Source: JBOGOC01 sp050747525
GTDB taxonomy: Bacteria; Acidobacteriota; Polarisedimenticolia; JACPZX01; DASXTC01
DNA: 64,000 nucleotides
Direction of reading: 5' to 3'
NCBI GenBank assembly: GCA_050747525.1
Contig: JBOGOC010000056.1
Span: 1 to 64,000, forward strand
The position numbers and the translations under genes are program-made. Below the pieces are notes generated by a model. The model worked only from the letters and a program-made list of their open reading frames with translations, ran no database searches and was not told the DNA's origin. Positions 1 to 11,477 of the stretch are shown piece by piece. Within the stretch, counting starts at the first letter, position 1, and each line of letters starts with the position of its first letter.

Positions 1-2
1 AC

Positions 3-1451
<1,449 letters not shown>

Positions 1452-1461
1452 CTGAATCGAG

Positions 1462-3561
<2,100 letters not shown>

Positions 3562-3597
3562 AGTCCGGGAATCAGCGCCAGCGATATTAGCACAGCC

Positions 3598-4680
3598 TCA
3601 CAGGCGCCACGCCGTCAGGTCGCTCTCCGGCGCGGGCTCGACGTCCAGGATCCGATCCGCCACCACACAAGGAACGACCGCCGCATCGAACAGAGTGGCT
3701 TGAACTTTAAGATGCGGCAAGCGGTGGCCATCGCAGTAGCGCGCGGTGATGGACGCGGCCGCCCTCAGGCCGGCCTCTTCGTCCCCGGGCGCCTGCATCA
3801 AGGTCATGGGGCCCATGTGCTCCAGCGCCTGCAGGCGCCACCGGCCCGCGCGGAAACGATCCAGGAACAGGTTCTCGGCTTCGTCCCGCCCCACGATGGC
3901 CTTCAGGGAGGCGGAGATACGGAAGTGCCGCCCCACCTTGAGCAGCATGATCTCGTCGCGCCCCACCTTGCGGCCGATCGTGTCTTCTTCCCGCACCAGG
4001 TCGTGGAAGCGGCGCCCGAAGTTGCGGTCCGCGAGGAAGCAGCAGCCGCCCGAGGGCTGCGGATAGTCGTCGATCTCCATCTCGTCGGCGAGCCGCTCCT
4101 GCTCGCGCCGGGATCGTCCCTTGATCGACAGGAGCCTGTCGCGGTCCAGCCGACCCTCGCGCTCGGCGTCCGTGGGAGGAAGATGACCCGCGGAGAGGGG
4201 ACGCAGCAGCCGGCCCCCCAGGCCGGTCTCCTTCTCGATCATATCCAGCGCGTTGCGATGCTGGGACATGGGCCGCTGCCCCAGGACCTCGCCGGTGAAG
4301 ATCACCTCGGCGCCTTCCTGATCGGCCACTTCGCGCGCCTTGTTCAGCATGAAGATGCGGCAGTCGATGCAGGGATTGGCGGCGGCCCCGTAGCCGTGGC
4401 GCGGATGCTTCACCATTTCGATGTACTCGTCGGCCACGTCCACCACGCGCACCTCGATCTGCGCCTCCGCTCCGGCCTGCAGCGCCGGATTGCGCAGGCG
4501 CCGCGGGTCTTCGTCCTTGCGCGCGATGGCTCTACGGTGGTCCACGGTGCAGAACCCGGTGTTGAAGTGCAGGCCGATGACCTTCACGCCCTGATCCTTC
4601 AGCACGCGCGCCGCCAGCGTGCTGTCGAGTCCGCCGGACATGAGCCCGACCGCCTTCACCGATCTGCCGTCATCTTCCAT
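3598..4680 (-). CDS. PP-loop ATPase tRNA thiouridylase-like protein (MnmA/ThiI superfamily, NFACT-R type)
   Basis: 360 residues. The N-terminal half is an adenine-nucleotide alpha hydrolase domain with PP-loop SGGLDST, as in MnmA, ThiI and related enzymes that adenylate a tRNA uridine before sulfur insertion. A CIDC pair in NPCIDC could be the persulfide-accepting or metal-binding cysteines. The C-terminal part (PQPSGGCCFLAD ... KVGRHFRIS) resembles the NFACT-R-like RNA-binding module of the MnmA-like family common in delta/epsilon-type bacteria. The start at 4680 is preceded by GGAGG at good spacing; the longer ATG at 4740 would overlap the upstream gene and was not used. It is the last protein gene of a desulfurase-like, TusA-like, thiolase operon, which supports a role in tRNA 2- or 4-thiouridine synthesis. 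The exact target base is unknown. Confidence 0.8.
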   Translation of the reverse strand: MEDDGRSVKAVGLMSGGLDSTLAARVLKDQGVKVIGLHFNTGFCTVDHRRAIARKDEDPRRLRNPALQAGAEAQIEVRVVDVADEYIEMVKHPRHGYGAAANPCIDCRIFMLNKAREVADQEGAEVIFTGEVLGQRPMSQHRNALDMIEKETGLGGRLLRPLSAGHLPPTDAEREGRLDRDRLLSIKGRSRREQERLADEMEIDDYPQPSGGCCFLADRNFGRRFHDLVREEDTIGRKVGRDEIMLLKVGRHFRISASLKAIVGRDEAENLFLDRFRAGRWRLQALEHMGPMTLMQAPGDEEAGLRAAASITARYCDGHRLPHLKVQATLFDAAVVPCVVADRILDVEPAPESDLTAWRL

Positions 4681-4702
4681 GGGTGCCTCCAGGGGCGCCA
4701 GT

Positions 4703-4993
4703 CTAGTTCTTCCTGACGAACAGACGCCACTCGCGGCCATCCTCCCGGAAGCCCAGGTAGGCGTGGCCCGTGGACAGGCACCAGGCCGGCATGTCGAGCA
4801 GGATCACCCGGTCGTCCGCCAGAACCTCCAGCGTCTGTCCCGTCGTCAAGGTGCGGAGCCGTTCGGCGGTCTTCAGGATCGGCACGGGGCAGTAGAGGCC
4901 CACCGCGTCGAGCACGTCGTCGCCGCGCAGCCCCTCGGGGGCACGCAGGGTTTCCAGGTTCTCGAGTCTGCGCACGGTGCGATGCCCTTTCAC
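4703..4993 (-). CDS. TusA-like sulfur carrier protein
   Basis: 96 residues with a TusA/SirA fold signature: GLYCPVPILKTAERL places the persulfide-carrying Cys35 in a CPxP motif at the start of helix 1, followed by the expected G-x-x-LEVLADD strand. TusA-type proteins pass sulfane sulfur from a cysteine desulfurase to a tRNA thiolase or other acceptor. The N-terminus is about 25 residues longer than E. coli TusA. The GTG start overlaps the stop of the desulfurase-like gene (GTGA), implying translational coupling, and the thiolase gene follows after 22 bp. The operon context agrees with the predicted role. Confidence 0.85.
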   Translation of the reverse strand: MKGHRTVRRLENLETLRAPEGLRGDDVLDAVGLYCPVPILKTAERLRTLTTGQTLEVLADDRVILLDMPAWCLSTGHAYLGFREDGREWRLFVRKN

Positions 4994-6159
4994 GCGGCCG
5001 GTCCGGGGGCCAGGGCCCGCAGCTGGGCCAGGGCCTCGGCCATCGCATCCACGGTCCGGACAACGTCCTCGTCCGTGGTGCGCGGGCCCAGCGAGAACAG
5101 GATGCTGGACCGGGCAAGCGCCTCCGGAATCCCCATGGCGGCCAGCACGCGCGAAGGCTTCCCCGCCTGCTCGGCGCAGGACGACCCGGTGGAGGCCGTC
5201 ACGCCGCGGCGCCGCAGCTTGAGCAGGATCGCCTCCCCCTCCAGTCCCGATGCCGAAATGTTCACCAGCGGATGGAGCTTCCGATCCGGATGACCGTTGA
5301 GACGCACGCCATCCAGGAGTGAGAGGGCGCGAGCCAGATCGCGCCCGAGCCGATCGAGCCGTGCCTGCTCGTCCTGGAGATCGGCCACCCGCAGCCGGGC
5401 CGCCTCGCCGAAGCCGGCCAGGCCCGCGACGAAGGGCATCCCCGCGCGGCGTCCCGACTCCTGAGTGCCCCCTTCGATCAGTGGGAGCAGCCGGACACCC
5501 TCGCGCACGTACAGCGCGCCGGCGCCGCGCGGCCCGCCCATGCGGTGGGAGCTCAAAGAGAGCAGGTCGACGTCCAGGTCCCGCACGCTCAGGCGGCGGT
5601 AGCCCGCGGCCAGCGAGGCGTCTGCGTGCAGCAGCACGCCGCGCGCGCGGGCCATGCGGGCGATCTCGGCCATGGGCTGGCAGGTTCCGGTCTCCTCGTC
5701 GGCGAACGACACCGTGACCAGAGCCGCGCCCTCCATCAGGGAGGACATCCGGTCCAGCGCCAGAACGCCGTCGGGCCCCACAGGCACCTCGACCACCTCC
5801 GCTCCCAGCTTGGCGAGCGTGCGGGCCGGATGAAGGACGGCAGGACGCTCCGTGGCGCCCACCACGATGCGGCCGGCGCTCCCGGCACGGATGAGGCGGG
5901 CCAGCCCCACCCCTTTGATGGCCAGGTTACAGGCCTCGGTGCCGCCGGAAGTGAAGATGATCTGCCCGGGAGAGGCCTCCACGAGCACAGCCACCCGATC
6001 CCGCGCCTGATCCAGCACCTCCGCCACCCGATCCCGGCCCGGCGGGCTCCCCGGCCCCCCCGACTCTGCTTCCAGAAGCGGAGTCATGAACCGCAGCACG
6101 CGGGGATCGAGAGGCCACGACGTCGCGTGGTTCATGTAGATTGAAGCCGCCTGGGTCAT
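4990..6159 (-). CDS. NifS/IscS-like class-V aminotransferase homologue lacking PLP-site residues
   Basis: 389 residues, full length for a NifS/IscS-type cysteine desulfurase and alignable throughout (TSGGTEACNLAIKG; HADA; LSSHRMGGPRG; STGSSC). The catalytic-loop Cys (C328) is kept, but key cofactor contacts are not. The Schiff-base Lys of the SxHK motif is Arg206 (codon CGC), the PLP-stacking His of the EHxAV motif is Arg105, the NNE of the ANNETG motif is DEE at 154-156, and the Gln of DAxQ is Leu183. The Arg of the SxRFSLG motif is also Leu. The reading frame is intact and translationally coupled to the TusA-like gene, so the protein is probably made. It may be a PLP-independent scaffold or sulfur acceptor rather than a desulfurase. 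That is inference; the substitutions are seen directly. Confidence 0.85.
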   Translation of the reverse strand: MTQAASIYMNHATSWPLDPRVLRFMTPLLEAESGGPGSPPGRDRVAEVLDQARDRVAVLVEASPGQIIFTSGGTEACNLAIKGVGLARLIRAGSAGRIVVGATERPAVLHPARTLAKLGAEVVEVPVGPDGVLALDRMSSLMEGAALVTVSFADEETGTCQPMAEIARMARARGVLLHADASLAAGYRRLSVRDLDVDLLSLSSHRMGGPRGAGALYVREGVRLLPLIEGGTQESGRRAGMPFVAGLAGFGEAARLRVADLQDEQARLDRLGRDLARALSLLDGVRLNGHPDRKLHPLVNISASGLEGEAILLKLRRRGVTASTGSSCAEQAGKPSRVLAAMGIPEALARSSILFSLGPRTTDEDVVRTVDAMAEALAQLRALAPGPAA

Positions 6160-6210
6160 GGCGAGAGGTTACCAATGTGACGTCCCGCGCGCCAGAGGAG
6201 TCTCCGTTTC

Positions 6211-6239
6211 TTGACACCCCAGGGGCTATCCACTACTCT
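6211..6239 (+). promoter_or_regulatory. Predicted sigma70-type promoter for the exported protein and giant kinase pair
   Basis: A perfect -35 TTGACA (6211-6216) is separated by 17 nt from TACTCT (6234-6239), which keeps the TAnnnT pattern. It lies between the divergent desulfurase-like gene and the gene beginning at 6295, giving a leader of about 50 nt. No transcript data are available. Confidence 0.5.
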
Positions 6240-6294
6240 CCACGGTCGGATTTCCTTGAAACTCCCGCGGCGCCGCGATGACGAGCCACATCCC

Positions 6295-6816
6295 ATGATG
6301 CGAGCACTCGGGCTGATTCTGGCCGGCTGGGCGGCTCGCGGACCTGCGGTGCCGGTTTCCGCCCTTATTGTGGCGACCCTCATTACTGCCGGGATTCAGC
6401 CGGTCCACGCCGCCGGACCCGAAGGCGAGGACGTCCCCGTCAACCAGTCCTTGACCGTCATCGCCACGGCGTTCCGGGCTCGCAAGCCCGACGGGCTCAC
6501 GCCCCTCCTGCCCCCCGAGAGCAAGATCTACGTGGCTCTGGAGTCGTTCGAGGGAAGCGCCGGGTATTACGGGCGCGATCAGGTCTACTTCATCCTCCAG
6601 AAGGCGTTCAGCGACCTGCGCACCGTCCGGTTCGACATCCAGCTCCAACGGGGCTCGACGACCTCCAGTCCAGGGGCGTCGGGGCAGGTCGCCCACTGCG
6701 TCGCCACGTGGATCTTCTCGCGCCGCGAAGGCCCCGACGTGCAGACACGGCTGCACTTCCTGCTGTCGGCCAGGAACGGGAAATGGTCCCTCATCCAGAT
6801 CCGGGAGGCTCGCTGA
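6295..6816 (+). CDS. Small exported protein, DUF4783/NTF2-like
   Basis: 173 residues. The N-terminus has a long hydrophobic segment (ALIVATLITAGIQ) ending in a plausible signal peptidase site before AGPEGEDV, so the mature protein should be periplasmic. The rest (FEGSAGYYGRDQVYFILQKAF ... WIFSRREGPDVQTRLHFLLSARNGKWSLIQIRE) matches the pattern of DUF4783/NTF2-like cone folds, which often bind small ligands. No catalytic motif is visible. There are two adjacent ATGs (6295, 6298) and no clear ribosome site. The downstream kinase starts inside its 3' end, so the two are probably coexpressed and the protein may act with that sensor. Function unknown. Confidence 0.7.
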   Translation: MMRALGLILAGWAARGPAVPVSALIVATLITAGIQPVHAAGPEGEDVPVNQSLTVIATAFRARKPDGLTPLLPPESKIYVALESFEGSAGYYGRDQVYFILQKAFSDLRTVRFDIQLQRGSTTSSPGASGQVAHCVATWIFSRREGPDVQTRLHFLLSARNGKWSLIQIREAR

Positions 6817-9800
6817 GAACGCGCTGGGGGGCTCTGTCCTTCCTGGCCTCCCTCGGCCTGGTGGGTCTCCTGGGGTACGACGCCACCAGCCAGCCAGGCC
6901 TGCTGAGCGGTGGACGCCTCCTGCTTCTCGCGGCGCTCTCGGCCGGAGCTCTGATCGCGGCATGGGCCGTACGCTTCGGGACATCGGGACGACCCTTGCG
7001 GCGCGCGCTGCTGCTCACCCTGGCGGCGTGCCTGGCCCTGTCGGCCAGCGGCGCCTGGCGGGCCAGACGACTTCACGAGCTGCCGGAGCACTCCCATCGC
7101 CTCGCGTCGGCCGATCTCAGCCGCCGCGCCAACCTGATCCAGGAAGAATTCGCCAGCCTGCTGGCCACGATGGACGAGCCGCTGCGCGCGGCCCTGCCCG
7201 GCGCTCGGGGGCTGGTGGGCGAAGAGAGCGCCTTCCGGCTCCTCGACTCGGCCTCACGGTCGACACGGTTTCTGGGCTGGAAGGACGGGCGCGGCCTCGC
7301 CATCTACGGGCCGCGCGGCAATCCCATGGCCTGGGCCGGCGCCAGCTATCCCCTTCCTCCGGGCCTCCTCCAGACTTTCGGAGAGAAGGACAAGGATGTG
7401 ATCTACCGGGCGTCCGCCGAGCGGCACCTCACGCGGATCTATGCGCTGAGGAGGGCCGGGGCGCACGTGCTGGTGAGCGAGGTCACGATCGACTCGAGCC
7501 TCGACCCGCACCTGCGTGACGAGGCCCTACCCGAACTGCGGGGAGACGATGCGGCCATCGTGCGCCTGCACGACTACCGGCGTGATCTGGACGGGTTCGA
7601 CGGCATCTTCGCCCGGCGGGGCGATCGGTACGAGGGCGCCGCGGAGAAGGATCGGTCCATCCTGTACGTGGGGCTGCGGGCTCCCGACACCAGTTTCCTC
7701 GGGCACGTCCAGCTGACCGGGATCGCCACGGCCGACATGCTCCTGGCGGTCGAGCAGCAGCACAGGCTGGTGGCTGCGGTCGCGCTGCTGGGCTGGGCCT
7801 GCGGCCTGACTGTGATCCTGCGGTTCTCGCGGTTCGCCGCCCAGCCCGCGTTCGCCTTCGCGGGCCTGCGCCTGGCCGGCGCCCTCGCCGCGGTGTGGAT
7901 CATCCGGCTGCTGATCGCGTGGCTGCCCCTCAGCTTCCAGGTGTCGGGAATCGATCTTTTCGGTCCCCGTCTGTTCGCTTCGGCCAGGCTCTATCCCCTG
8001 CTCCGATCTCCCGGGGACCTCCTGCTCACCGCCTTGGCGCTGCTCGGAACGGGGCTGCTGGTGCACCAGACCACGGCGGGCACGTTGCGGCCCGGATCCC
8101 GCGCACAGCGCGTGCTGGGGGCCATGCTCCTGGTCCTGCTGGTCGCCGTGTCGGCACGCGGCCTGCCCGCCCTCGCCTCGGACATGGTGGCCAACTCGAG
8201 TGTGAACCTCCTGGTCGTGGACCTGTCGTCCCCGGCCACGGGTGCCCTCGTCCTGCAGGCCTCGGCCCTCATGATCCTGACCGCCATGCTGCAGATCGCC
8301 CAGGGTCTGATGGGATGGGTCATCGGCTCAACCCGGTGGAGCTGGCTGCGCGCCATGTCGCTGCACGGCGACGACGGCCTGTCGCGCTGGGTGCTGGCGT
8401 CGTTCCTGCCGGGCATGCTGCTGGCGTGCCTGCTCTATCAGCCCCTCTTCGCGCCCGCGAGCGAGCGCGCCACCGAGGCGTTGTTCGAAGATCAGCTGTG
8501 GCCCGAGGTGGCGGGTCAGAGCGAGGCACGCCTGGCCCTGATCCAGGCCACCATGGATTCCCTCCAGGAGATGCCCGGGCTGGGAGACGCTCTCGACACC
8601 GACGAAGGAGAACGCACCTCCCTCGCGCTGGATCTGTGGCAGCGCACGCCGTTGAGCGGCTCGGGCTACAGCGCCTCGCTGCGCGTGGACGATCCGGAGG
8701 GCCGCATCGTCAGCCGGTTCGCATGGAACCTGCCGCCCGCCTTCGACCTGCGCGCGCAGGAGGATCCTCGCGCCCAGGAAGGAGAGCCGCAGCTCGAGAC
8801 CTCAGCCTTCCAGGACGTCCGCAAGAACATCCTGCACGCCCACCAGACGGTTCTCTCCCACGGCCGGGTCGCCGGGTCGGTCACCGTGCACGTGCTGGAG
8901 GAGTTCGACAACCTCCCCTTCCTCACGCCCGAAACCCCCTACGTCCGCGCGCTGGCGCCGCGCGCGCGGCGCATCGCCACCCTGCCGGGGTCGCGCCGCA
9001 TCCTGCACGCCGTCTACCAGCCGGACGGGCAGACGGTCTTCGCGAACCAGCGGCAGGCCCCACGCCTGACCCCCGAGCTGTCGCACCTCATCACCACGCC
9101 GGGCCGCAGCGTGTGGATCTCGGCCCGCGAGGAGGGCGCGCCGGCTCGCTATCTCTTCTTCGGAGACGGCCGGCACCTCTTCGCGCTTGGATACTCGCGC
9201 GCCACGCCGCTGGAGCACGTCGCGCGCGCGCTGAGGACCATGCTGTTCGGGCTCCTGCTCGCCGGCCTGGTCATCGCGCCCGTGCTGCTGTCCCCGTTGA
9301 GCGGCCGCTGGAGCGGCCTGTCGCGCCGCGTCATGCAGACGCTAGGGCGCACGCAGTACCGGAAGCTGCTCACCACGTTCGCCTTCACCACGGCGCTGCC
9401 GCTCATGGCTCTGGCCTTCCTGATGCAGGAGTACATCGTGCGGGAGATGGATCAGGAGATCGAGGAGCGCGGCTGGCAGGCCGTCCGCTCCGCCGCCAGC
9501 CTCGTGCGGACCGTGCTGGTCACCGACGAGCAGTCGCAGCTCGAGGACGACCTGCTGTACTGGATCGGCCAGCAGGTGGGTCACGACGTGAATCTGTACG
9601 AACGGGGCGAGGTGACGGCGACCAGCCGCAGAGAGCTGTTCAGCTCCGGGCTCGTCTCGCCGCGCGTGGACGGAGACGTCTACCGGCGCATCGTGATCGA
9701 GGGCCGCCGGGTGGCCATGAGCAACCAGACGATGAGGGAGCTTCCCTACCGCATGATCACCGCGCCGCTGGCGGCCGGGCGCGCCCGCGCGGCCGCCCTG

Positions 9801-11177
9801 CTCTCCCTTCCGCTGGACGCGCAGACCGCGGAAGCGGAGCGCCGCGCGCGCGAGGTGGGCGACGTGGTGCTCATCACTTCCGTCAGCATGGTGCTCCTGC
9901 TGGGCGTGGTGGGATACGCGCTCGCGCGCCGGATCTCGCGACCCATTCGCGATCTCAAGTCGGCGGCCGCCCAGATCGCCGCGGGCGACCTGGACGCCGT
10001 GGTGGCCTCGCGGGCCAGCGACGAGACCGGCGACCTCATCCTCACCTTCAACCGGATGGCGCAGGCGCTCAAGGAGCAGCGCGAGGACCTGGAGCGACGG
10101 CGGGACTACATCGAGAAGATCCTCCAGAACGCCACCATCGGCGTGGTCTCCATGGACCAGGCCGGCATCGTGGTCACGCGCAATCCGGCGGCGCTCACCC
10201 TGCTGGAGGATCCGTCGCTCTCCCCCGGGACCGACTTCATGGACCTGGTCTCACGGCGGCCCGAGCTGGCTCCCCTCTCCCGGCTGCTGAGACCCCCGGA
10301 GGGACGGGACGGGTCGGTGCCGGAGGGCGGCGAGGCCGAGCTGCGTCTGCCTGGAACACCAGAGCAGGAAAAGAACGTGCGCGCGCGTGCCGTCCCTTTC
10401 CTGGAGGGCCGCGGGGTCATCCTGCTGCTGGAGGATGTCACCGAGACCGTTCGCAGCAACCGGCTGGCCGCCTGGGCGGAGATGGCGCGCCGCATCGCGC
10501 ACGAGATCAAGAACCCACTCACGCCCATCCAGCTCTCGGCGGAGCACATCCGGCGCGTGCACGCGGAGCGGCATCCCGATTTCCCGCGCGTGCTGGACGA
10601 ATGCCTGAGGACCATCATGGAAGAGGTCGCCACCCTGCGCGAGATCTCGGCGGAGTTCTCCACCTACGCGCGCATCCCCACTCCCCGCAAGGAGCGTGTC
10701 CGGGTCCACGACCTGCTGGCCGAGATCCTGCGCCCCTACCAGCGCGCGCTCCCCCCGGGCATGCGCCTGGAGATGGACGCGCCGCCCGACCTGCCTCCCA
10801 TCGAGGCCGATCGGTCGCTGCTGACGCGCGCCATCGTGAACCTCGTGGAGAACGCCCTGCAGGCCATGCCCAAGGGGGGACGGCTGTCCGTGCGGGCTTC
10901 GGCCACGGAACGGGAGATGGCCATCGAGGTGGCGGACACGGGCTTGGGAATGGATGCGGCCGCACAGGCGCGCATCTTCGAGCCCTACTTCTCGACCAAG
11001 GATACCGGGACGGGGCTGGGCCTTGCCATCGCACGCAAGGCCGTGGAAGAACACGGCGGGCGCATCGAGGTTATCAGCGCCCTGCAGCGGGGAACCACGA
11101 TGACCATCTACCTGCCGCTGCCTAGAGACGTGGGGCGAACACCGGCCAGTCCTGCGGCGGGGCGCCGCGCGGACTGA
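6783..11177 (+). CDS. Giant membrane sensor histidine kinase, NtrY-like
   Basis: 1464 residues from the ATG at 6783, which overlaps the upstream gene by 34 bp; a weak AGGA precedes it. Three transmembrane segments lie within the first 90 residues, then an extracytoplasmic stretch (about 90-325), a cluster of hydrophobic segments (about 330-560), a second extracytoplasmic region, and two further membrane passes flanking a third sensor region. The C-terminal output is standard: HAMP (about 1050-1100), PAS (about 1110-1200), HisKA with phospho-accepting His1240 in RIAHEIKNPLTP, and HATPase with N (NLVENALQA), G1 (DTGLGM) and G2 (GTGLGL) boxes. HAMP-PAS-HisKA order and the HEIKNPLTPIQ box match NtrY. 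The protein is about twice the usual NtrY length and no response regulator is adjacent. Confidence 0.9.
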   Translation: MVPHPDPGGSLRTRWGALSFLASLGLVGLLGYDATSQPGLLSGGRLLLLAALSAGALIAAWAVRFGTSGRPLRRALLLTLAACLALSASGAWRARRLHELPEHSHRLASADLSRRANLIQEEFASLLATMDEPLRAALPGARGLVGEESAFRLLDSASRSTRFLGWKDGRGLAIYGPRGNPMAWAGASYPLPPGLLQTFGEKDKDVIYRASAERHLTRIYALRRAGAHVLVSEVTIDSSLDPHLRDEALPELRGDDAAIVRLHDYRRDLDGFDGIFARRGDRYEGAAEKDRSILYVGLRAPDTSFLGHVQLTGIATADMLLAVEQQHRLVAAVALLGWACGLTVILRFSRFAAQPAFAFAGLRLAGALAAVWIIRLLIAWLPLSFQVSGIDLFGPRLFASARLYPLLRSPGDLLLTALALLGTGLLVHQTTAGTLRPGSRAQRVLGAMLLVLLVAVSARGLPALASDMVANSSVNLLVVDLSSPATGALVLQASALMILTAMLQIAQGLMGWVIGSTRWSWLRAMSLHGDDGLSRWVLASFLPGMLLACLLYQPLFAPASERATEALFEDQLWPEVAGQSEARLALIQATMDSLQEMPGLGDALDTDEGERTSLALDLWQRTPLSGSGYSASLRVDDPEGRIVSRFAWNLPPAFDLRAQEDPRAQEGEPQLETSAFQDVRKNILHAHQTVLSHGRVAGSVTVHVLEEFDNLPFLTPETPYVRALAPRARRIATLPGSRRILHAVYQPDGQTVFANQRQAPRLTPELSHLITTPGRSVWISAREEGAPARYLFFGDGRHLFALGYSRATPLEHVARALRTMLFGLLLAGLVIAPVLLSPLSGRWSGLSRRVMQTLGRTQYRKLLTTFAFTTALPLMALAFLMQEYIVREMDQEIEERGWQAVRSAASLVRTVLVTDEQSQLEDDLLYWIGQQVGHDVNLYERGEVTATSRRELFSSGLVSPRVDGDVYRRIVIEGRRVAMSNQTMRELPYRMITAPLAAGRARAAALLSLPLDAQTAEAERRAREVGDVVLITSVSMVLLLGVVGYALARRISRPIRDLKSAAAQIAAGDLDAVVASRASDETGDLILTFNRMAQALKEQREDLERRRDYIEKILQNATIGVVSMDQAGIVVTRNPAALTLLEDPSLSPGTDFMDLVSRRPELAPLSRLLRPPEGRDGSVPEGGEAELRLPGTPEQEKNVRARAVPFLEGRGVILLLEDVTETVRSNRLAAWAEMARRIAHEIKNPLTPIQLSAEHIRRVHAERHPDFPRVLDECLRTIMEEVATLREISAEFSTYARIPTPRKERVRVHDLLAEILRPYQRALPPGMRLEMDAPPDLPPIEADRSLLTRAIVNLVENALQAMPKGGRLSVRASATEREMAIEVADTGLGMDAAAQARIFEPYFSTKDTGTGLGLAIARKAVEEHGGRIEVISALQRGTTMTIYLPLPRDVGRTPASPAAGRRAD

Positions 11178-11366
11178 TCACCCGAACTCGTCCTCTTCTT
11201 CTTCGGCCTCTTCCTCTTCCTCCTCTTCTTCGGCCACCGCTTCCAGTTCGAGGGGCCTGACGGAGATGATCTCCATGTCGAGCCCGCACTCCGGACAACT
11301 CACCAGGTCGCCCAGCTCCGGCTCATCGATATCGAACTCCGCCTCGCACTCGACGCAGGCTGCCAT
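11178..11366 (-). CDS. LysW-like zinc-ribbon protein with Glu-rich tail
   Basis: 62 residues from the ATG at 11366, chosen because GGAGG lies 8 nt upstream; the ATG at 11387 has no such site. Two CxxC pairs (CVEC, CPEC) and the phrase DEPELGDLVSCPECGLDMEIISVRPLELE align well with LysW, the amino-group carrier of lysine/arginine synthesis. LysW normally ends in EDWGE, whose last Glu is the attachment point. Here the C-terminus is a run of Glu residues ending DEFG, without a terminal Glu. It may be a LysW paralogue with a different role. No lysX/argX-type genes are nearby. Its stop abuts that of the kinase. Confidence 0.75.
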   Translation of the reverse strand: MAACVECEAEFDIDEPELGDLVSCPECGLDMEIISVRPLELEAVAEEEEEEEEAEEEEDEFG

Positions 11367-11450
11367 CAAGAGTGCCTCCTTCTCCATGTTCCGTCATCCC
11401 TGTATCGAACATCATGTCTTGTGTTGACGTAACATCCGGCTCGCGCGGCG

Positions 11451-11477
11451 ATGCTAGCACAGGGTCCGTGTTGTCAA
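11451..11477 (-). promoter_or_regulatory. Predicted promoter for the LysW-like gene
   Basis: On the minus strand, TTGACA (11477-11472) is followed 15 nt later by TAGCAT (11456-11451), preceded by TGC to give an extended -10. The short spacer is compensated by the extended element. The -35 hexamer directly abuts the stop codon of the upstream DUF255 gene. Confidence 0.4.

Noticed and set aside
7895..11125. A 1076-codon plus-strand frame inside the giant kinase gene
   Set aside because: It lies in another phase of the kinase gene, is rich in Arg, Gly, Pro and Ala, and has no domain; the kinase frame contains all HAMP, HisKA and HATPase motifs.
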